Below, in pieces: positions 59,791 through 64,000 of a stretch of DNA of 64,000 nucleotides (within the stretch, counting starts at the first letter, position 1; each line of letters starts with the position of its first letter). A program made the translations under genes and the position numbers. Source of the stretch: Allacma fusca (lineage: Eukaryota; Arthropoda; Collembola; Symphypleona; Sminthuridae). Below the pieces are notes generated by a model. That model searched no databases and was not told the origin of the DNA. It was given only the letters and a program-made list of their open reading frames with translations. The stretch spans positions 7,254,001-7,318,000 of the forward strand of contig OX359246.1 in NCBI GenBank assembly GCA_947179485.1, in the 5' to 3' direction.

Positions 59791-61504
59791 TCAATGGCCA
59801 AAAAACCGGTTCAATCTGGCAATAGCCATATATTTGGCTTGCCTAGGAAGCTGAACGCGCCCCAAATTTGGCTGTGGAGCATCTTCTTCCTCCTCTTGCT
59901 CTTCTTCGTCATTGGGAACAGCAGCAGCAGCAGGTGGACCCGGTGGCACTTCCTCCCCGACAAATTGCAGCTCTTCCAACTCCATGTCCAACTGAACATA
60001 TCTCCCCCCGGCTTCGTCTTCGTTCAAATTAAGAATTGCAGGCCCATCCTCATCTTGCACCTGGTCAAACTGGTCCGCCACAACTAACATCGGGTTCGGA
60101 CGACAAGGAGCTTCCACATAACGTGGCGGCTGGGGCACTGCTGGAGCTTGTGGACGTTGGGCTCGTCCAACACGTGGCATGGGCAGAGGATCCTCCTGCT
60201 GGAGTATACCCAATACTTGGTTAGCTGCATTCGCAGCCGCGCCACCAGCACCAAGCTGATTTAACACTACGGAAAATGCAAAGAAATCAGCAATGATTAT
60301 TCTCTCTCATTTGTTTATGCTTTTTTGATTACTAATTATATACTTAAACCGCTTAAAAAAATTTTTCTACCATGTCGGCCAAGTGCCACGTCTTCTGCAT
60401 CAGCCTCGTGTCGCATGAGCTCATCCAGCCAGGCCCGAATGGTTTGTCGGCGAGCAAACCTATTTCCAGCAGGAATGAACCCCTGAATGTTGGCCAAGTC
60501 CTGGGGGTTGACATGGGGTCGATCTTGCCTGAATCGACGTTGAAGGAAAAAAATCCAGCAACGCCCAAAGCGCCGAGTAACAGAGACCCAATTAGACTCA
60601 GAACGCCTGCAAAACAAAACAAAAAAACATTATTATTTTCAACATTGGCGGACCAGTCTATGCATTGGCGGACCAGTCTATACATTGGCTGACCAGTCTA
60701 TGCATTGGCGGACCAGTCTATATACATTGGCTGTCTAGTTTATACATTGGTTGTCTAGTTTATACATTGGCTGTCCAGTTTATACATTGGCTGTCCAGTT
60801 AATACATTGGCTGTCCAGTTTATACATTAGCTGTCCAGTTTATACATTGGCTGTCTAGTTTATACATTGGCTGTCCAGTCTATACATTGGCTGTCTAGTT
60901 TATACGTTGGCTGTCTAGTTTATACATTGGCTGTCCAGTTTATACATTGGCTGTCCAGTTTATACATTGGCCGTCCAGTTTATACATTGGCTGTCCAGTT
61001 TATACATTGGCCGTCCAGTTTATACATTGGCCGTCCAATTTATACATTGGCTGTCCAGTTTATACATTGGCTGTCCAGTATATACGTTGGCTGACAAATT
61101 AATAATATTAAATTCGTACAAAGTCTTTCAAATCATTAATTACCTGTTGCGGGCCAATTTATTGTTGGAACCGTCCTTACAATAGTGTCAGCACATTCTG
61201 GCAGATTACATTCGTCAGGAAATCGAGCAACCCCAAGCACATCGTCTGACAATTCAACGAGGTCCTCGAAACATTTTCCTACGTGTCCAAAAATAATGCC
61301 CCAGTCACAGCGTTCATTTCGTGTACAGTCCAGGCAAGAAAGGAGGGATGCACACACTGAAAATAAAATCAAACCGTATCACTCTGTATTTACTCAAGTT
61401 AAAAACAAATAAATCGTAATTATTAGCACGGGATTTTTTTAAGAGTCACAAAATTAAATAATAATAATTCTGTCAACAAGTAGTTGTCTCTTACCACTGG
61501 CCAT
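59791..61504 (-). CDS. Cys-rich single-pass membrane protein, 4 exons, frame broken
   Basis: Exons 61504-61495 (only 10 nt: ATG plus two codons and one base), 61356-61144, 60606-60371, 60266-59791; about 310 residues. A Cys-rich N-terminal domain (SCLDCTRNERC, then CNLPECAD) is followed by one membrane helix (VLSLIGSLLLGALGVAGFF), then a helical basic domain (VNPQDLANIQGFIPAGN, RAWLDELMRHEADAED) and a Pro/Ala- and Glu-rich tail. The helix and what follows are in different frames, with the shift at or near a run of seven T (minus strand) around 60550. It may be a virion membrane or envelope-related protein of the element; not recognised. Confidence 0.6.
60646..61099. repeat. 20-bp minisatellite inside an intron
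   Basis: About 22 units of TATACATTGGCTGTCCAGTT and variants. It fills nearly all of the 537-bp intron between exons 2 and 3 of the membrane-protein gene; other introns of the element are around 100 bp. Open frames here on the plus strand are only the repeat translated. Confidence 0.97.
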
Positions 61505-62190
61505 TGCTGCTTTATAACAAAAATAAACGAGTTGAAGACAAAAACAAAATGAAACAACTATTCCAACAATAACAACAACAAAAATAACAATATAAATTCA
61601 GATCGGGTCGGGACAAAAAAAACATTAGGTGTTGACACAACGATAAGGGAATCCGAAAGAACAATCACAAACGCCAACTTCATAGCTCGCTAAACAAAAC
61701 GTTCCAGTGGTAACTAATTACGCTTTTAACTATACACGACAGTAATGACAAAGGACATTACCTACACCAATCCCCGTGCGTCTTCATGGAAATTGGACTG
61801 GTAGCTCCAGGGCTCCAATCTCCGTGCGTCTCTTTCCCCCAACTCTTATGACATTCATGGCCGAAACAATTAGTTCGTAATGATGGATGCAAGTGCTGGG
61901 TGCAAAATATGAAAATGTATTTCTTAAATAATTAATTTGGTGACAATAATTTAATATTATTTACTGTGAACTGGACTGTCCACACTTTGCTCCAATTAAT
62001 TTCGCTGTATGAAGTCGACAGGCTGCGTTAGTAAATTTTCAACCTCAAATACTTTGTATGCTTTATTACAATGTGTAGCAACTGACGCTGATTTATTATG
62101 GATAAAAAACAGGTTTATAGTCCTTATAGACTTTCGTATGCCCTTAGGAAGTAACTATTCCTTTAATCGACTCTTCTGGTCTTCTATTAT
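61505..62190. other. Right flank of the capsid element, no gene
   Basis: 61768-61784 and 61818-61834 are direct repeats (CCAATCYCCGTGCGTCT). The frame 62009-62227 has no recognisable motif. I looked here for an inverted copy of the left end and for polymerase motifs and saw neither. Confidence 0.5.
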
Positions 62191-62530
62191 TTCTGAATTA
62201 TCTCCAGTAATATCTCCCTGGTGGTAAGTCCTCAAAAAATTCAAAAATCCCTGCTGAAAAAAAGGTCAACGATTTTCAAAATCCCTGTTTCCAAAACAAA
62301 TCTCTTACAAGACGTGAAATCCCTGCAAAATTTGGCCAATCAAGCCAAAAATCCCTGTTTGCTTAACAAATTTCCCTAAAACCCGTCAACAAATTTGAAA
62401 ATCCCTGCCAAAAAAAGGTCAACGATTTTAAAAATCCCTGTTTGTAAAAATAAATCCCTGCGCTTGGAGATTTTCCCTGCCAGAAATATTTTTTCCCTGG
62501 GAAGATTCTTCCCGTCTTCCTACAAAAATC
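62190..62530. repeat. Irregular array of AAATCCCTG words
   Basis: AAATCCCTG or close variants occur about nine times, partly within a longer unit CTGCYRAAAAAAAGGTCAAC that is present twice. Confidence 0.8.
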
Positions 62531-62540
62531 CGACCCCTGT

Positions 62541-62691
62541 CAGGGGGTAGGTTTTGAGATTTTTTTGAAGTTTTGGACTTCAAGACAAATGGAAACTATA
62601 TCCAAAATTACGCTTGAAATCAGGGGAGTAGGTTTTGAGATTTTTTTGAAGTTTTGGACTTCAAGACAAATGGAAACTATATCCAAAATTA
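62541..62691. repeat. Tandem duplication, two units of about 79 bp
   Basis: Units start CAGGGGGTAGG and CAGGGGAGTAGG and are otherwise nearly identical through GGAAACTATATCCAAAATTA. Confidence 0.93.
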
Positions 62692-64000
62692 CTGAATGTA
62701 TTTTAATGAAATAGTTTGTGAATATTGCTAACGTAAAGCGGAATGGTTATTGCTTATGGGGTTGAATTCGGGAGGTTAGTTGTTATTCATTAAAATGAAA
62801 GCGCTGAACTGGAATTGAGGTGTAAAGATTAGATTCAATTTTACTCAACATCTGGATTAGGATTGGGATTAATTATTTCTTATAAATTTTGCAATCCGAG
62901 ATTAAATTTATCCCGGATTAATAATCCATTCCCTTTCCTGAAGGGTATAGGCACATACTGCTGAGACTGACACATGGTCAGATTAAAGTACAATAAAACC
63001 TGTATATCGTGGTCTCCTGCTCACAGTGGCCAGCATCATGTTTCCCCATCAAGAGCCCTATCTTTTAACATTAATTAAATCCCCTATACAGTGGTTTTGA
63101 CCAGGGCTTATGTCCACTCACTTTGGAAAGCATGCTCCGAGCTCTGAATACAATAGACCAACGTTGTCCAAAAGGTTCAGCCTACCTAAAATACTACATT
63201 TTTTTGCAGCTTTGCCTTTCCTACATATTAACCTATATTATTTATCAAAAATAAATTACCTACCTAATTGCCTACATATATACTCCTGTAATGTTTCTGC
63301 CTATACTATAGCCTATAAAGACATATTTTTTAGCCTATAAAGACCTATTTTAGCCTATAAAGGCTTATTTTTTCAACTAAAAATCATATATGTATGTACA
63401 CGTGCAATCGTAACACATGAAAAACATCGAACTACAAAATTGTCACGTATTTGAAGAATATTTTTGAGATTTATTTTAAGGTTAAATCAAATAATTGCTT
63501 GACAAATTTGTCAATAGATTATTAAATATGCCTATTTTTACCTTCGCAAACTGCCTACCTTGTTCCTAAATAAACAGTGAACTCTTGCAGCTCCTACATA
63601 TAATATAGGATTAATTTTAGTGGTAATTACTGCACCCTATTTTACTACCTATAATTACTTATATTTTGCATCCTGCCAATTTTTATCCTATATATAGGCC
63701 TATAAATAGGATAGGTGGACACCTTTGCAATGGACTGCATTAAAAATGATGTACACATGAAATCGTCGCTCATCATTCCTATAAACGTTATTCTAGATTA
63801 GGCTTTTTAAATAAAGTATATTCCTGTGACACCATGCACATTTTAAAAAGACGATGACTCCCAAAAATCCCAGGTGAATGGGGACTCATGACTAGCCGGC
63901 CGGCTTAAAAGACTTTGAGACGTCAAATGGTTTCAGCTTTGGGCGAAATCTCTCTGCCTCACTAGATGCTTGCCCTCTTTCACTTTTTGTGAAACGCTGA
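62692..64000. other. No gene seen
   Basis: AT-rich with many CCTATA words. 63311-63374 is a triplicated AGCCTATAAAGAC-like unit. Frame 63110-63340 has no support. Confidence 0.5.

Larger units (their letters stand above)
49400..61900 (-). mobile_element. Polinton/Maverick-type (adintovirus-like) endogenous element
   Basis: At least twelve minus-strand genes packed in about 12 kb. Integrase, major capsid, minor capsid, adenain-like protease, packaging ATPase and Arg-rich core protein together define the Polinton/adintovirus group of integrated DNA viruses; C. elegans F54H12.2 and F54H12.3 are the reference members for capsid and integrase. Genes overlap or abut, and several have short introns. 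Two frames are shifted, the rest are open. I find no protein-primed polymerase B and no terminal inverted repeats, so the ends given are only outer guesses: the hairpin cluster on the left, and the end of coding plus about 400 bp on the right. Confidence 0.88.

Noticed and set aside
60646..61099. CRISPR array
   Set aside because: Units are contiguous without spacers and the genome is eukaryotic; it is a minisatellite.
60867..61185. Plus-strand repeat proteins (FIHWLSSLYIG and similar)
   Set aside because: Only the 20-bp minisatellite translated; it lies in an intron of a minus-strand gene.
49400..61900. Terminal inverted repeats of the capsid element
   Set aside because: No stretch right of 61500 was seen to be complementary to 49200-49700; the borders given are guesses.
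63000..63110. Second pogo-like MITE
   Set aside because: Ends resemble inverted repeats only weakly and no TA duplication could be placed.
45539..64000. Protein-primed DNA polymerase B
   Set aside because: Searched all long frames for exonuclease and polymerase motifs; none found, so none reported.

Overview
The window is animal nuclear DNA: AT-rich, with GT-AG introns, 5'-truncated LINE, Tc1/mariner, Harbinger-, pogo- and CACTA-like elements, and a cluster of divergent ionotropic-receptor (IR) genes of the arthropod chemosensory type. An arthropod is very likely; a basal hexapod such as a springtail is my guess, not something the sequence proves. One 200-N scaffold gap lies at 45339-45538.

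Layout. (1) 1-12.7 kb, + strand: the 3' part of a gene built almost only of micro-exons. Fourteen exons of 9-30 nt, all internal ones a multiple of three and all in phase 1, join to one open frame of about 90 codons with a stop at 12450. The intron after 5212 is occupied by a complete 5.03-kb CACTA-like transposon (5416-10445) with a 13-bp perfect terminal inverted repeat, a spliced transposase gene (-) and a spliced BEN-domain gene (+). (2) 13-45.3 kb: an array of segmental duplications carrying divergent IR genes (21.1-22.9, 24.5-26.4, 33.6-35.6, 44.5-45.3 kb on -, plus an inverted 5' fragment at 31.4 kb). The copies are in different states of decay, and transposons are nested in the duplicated DNA: a Harbinger-like and a mariner element, a second CCC-ended element, a fold-back element, a hAT-like element, a LINE and a pogo-like MITE. 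(3) 45.6-49.2 kb: a PIF1-like helicase remnant, tandem duplications and simple arrays.

(4) 49.4-61.5 kb: a Polinton/Maverick-type (adintovirus-like) endogenous element whose genes are all on the minus strand. In transcription order: a Cys-rich single-pass membrane protein, a zinc-ribbon protein, a DDE integrase, a penton-like minor capsid protein, an Arg-rich core protein, a major capsid protein of the F54H12.2 type, an adenain-like cysteine protease, a packaging ATPase, and several helical or zinc-binding small proteins. Several genes contain introns of 78-126 bp and many neighbours overlap by 4-62 bp. Structural, maturation, packaging and integration functions are all present, but no protein-primed DNA polymerase B is visible. 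The core protein has four sites matching the adenovirus-protease type xGG consensus beside a protease that keeps the His/Asp/Gln/Cys set, so protease and substrate can be paired by reading alone. Two frameshifts (minor capsid, membrane protein) interrupt an otherwise intact set.

Strongest observations: the micro-exon gene, the polymerase-less capsid-encoding element with its protease/core-protein pairing, the IR copy broken by one in-frame UAG, and two unrelated-looking elements that share CCC-type termini. Exon joins were made by eye and need transcript support.
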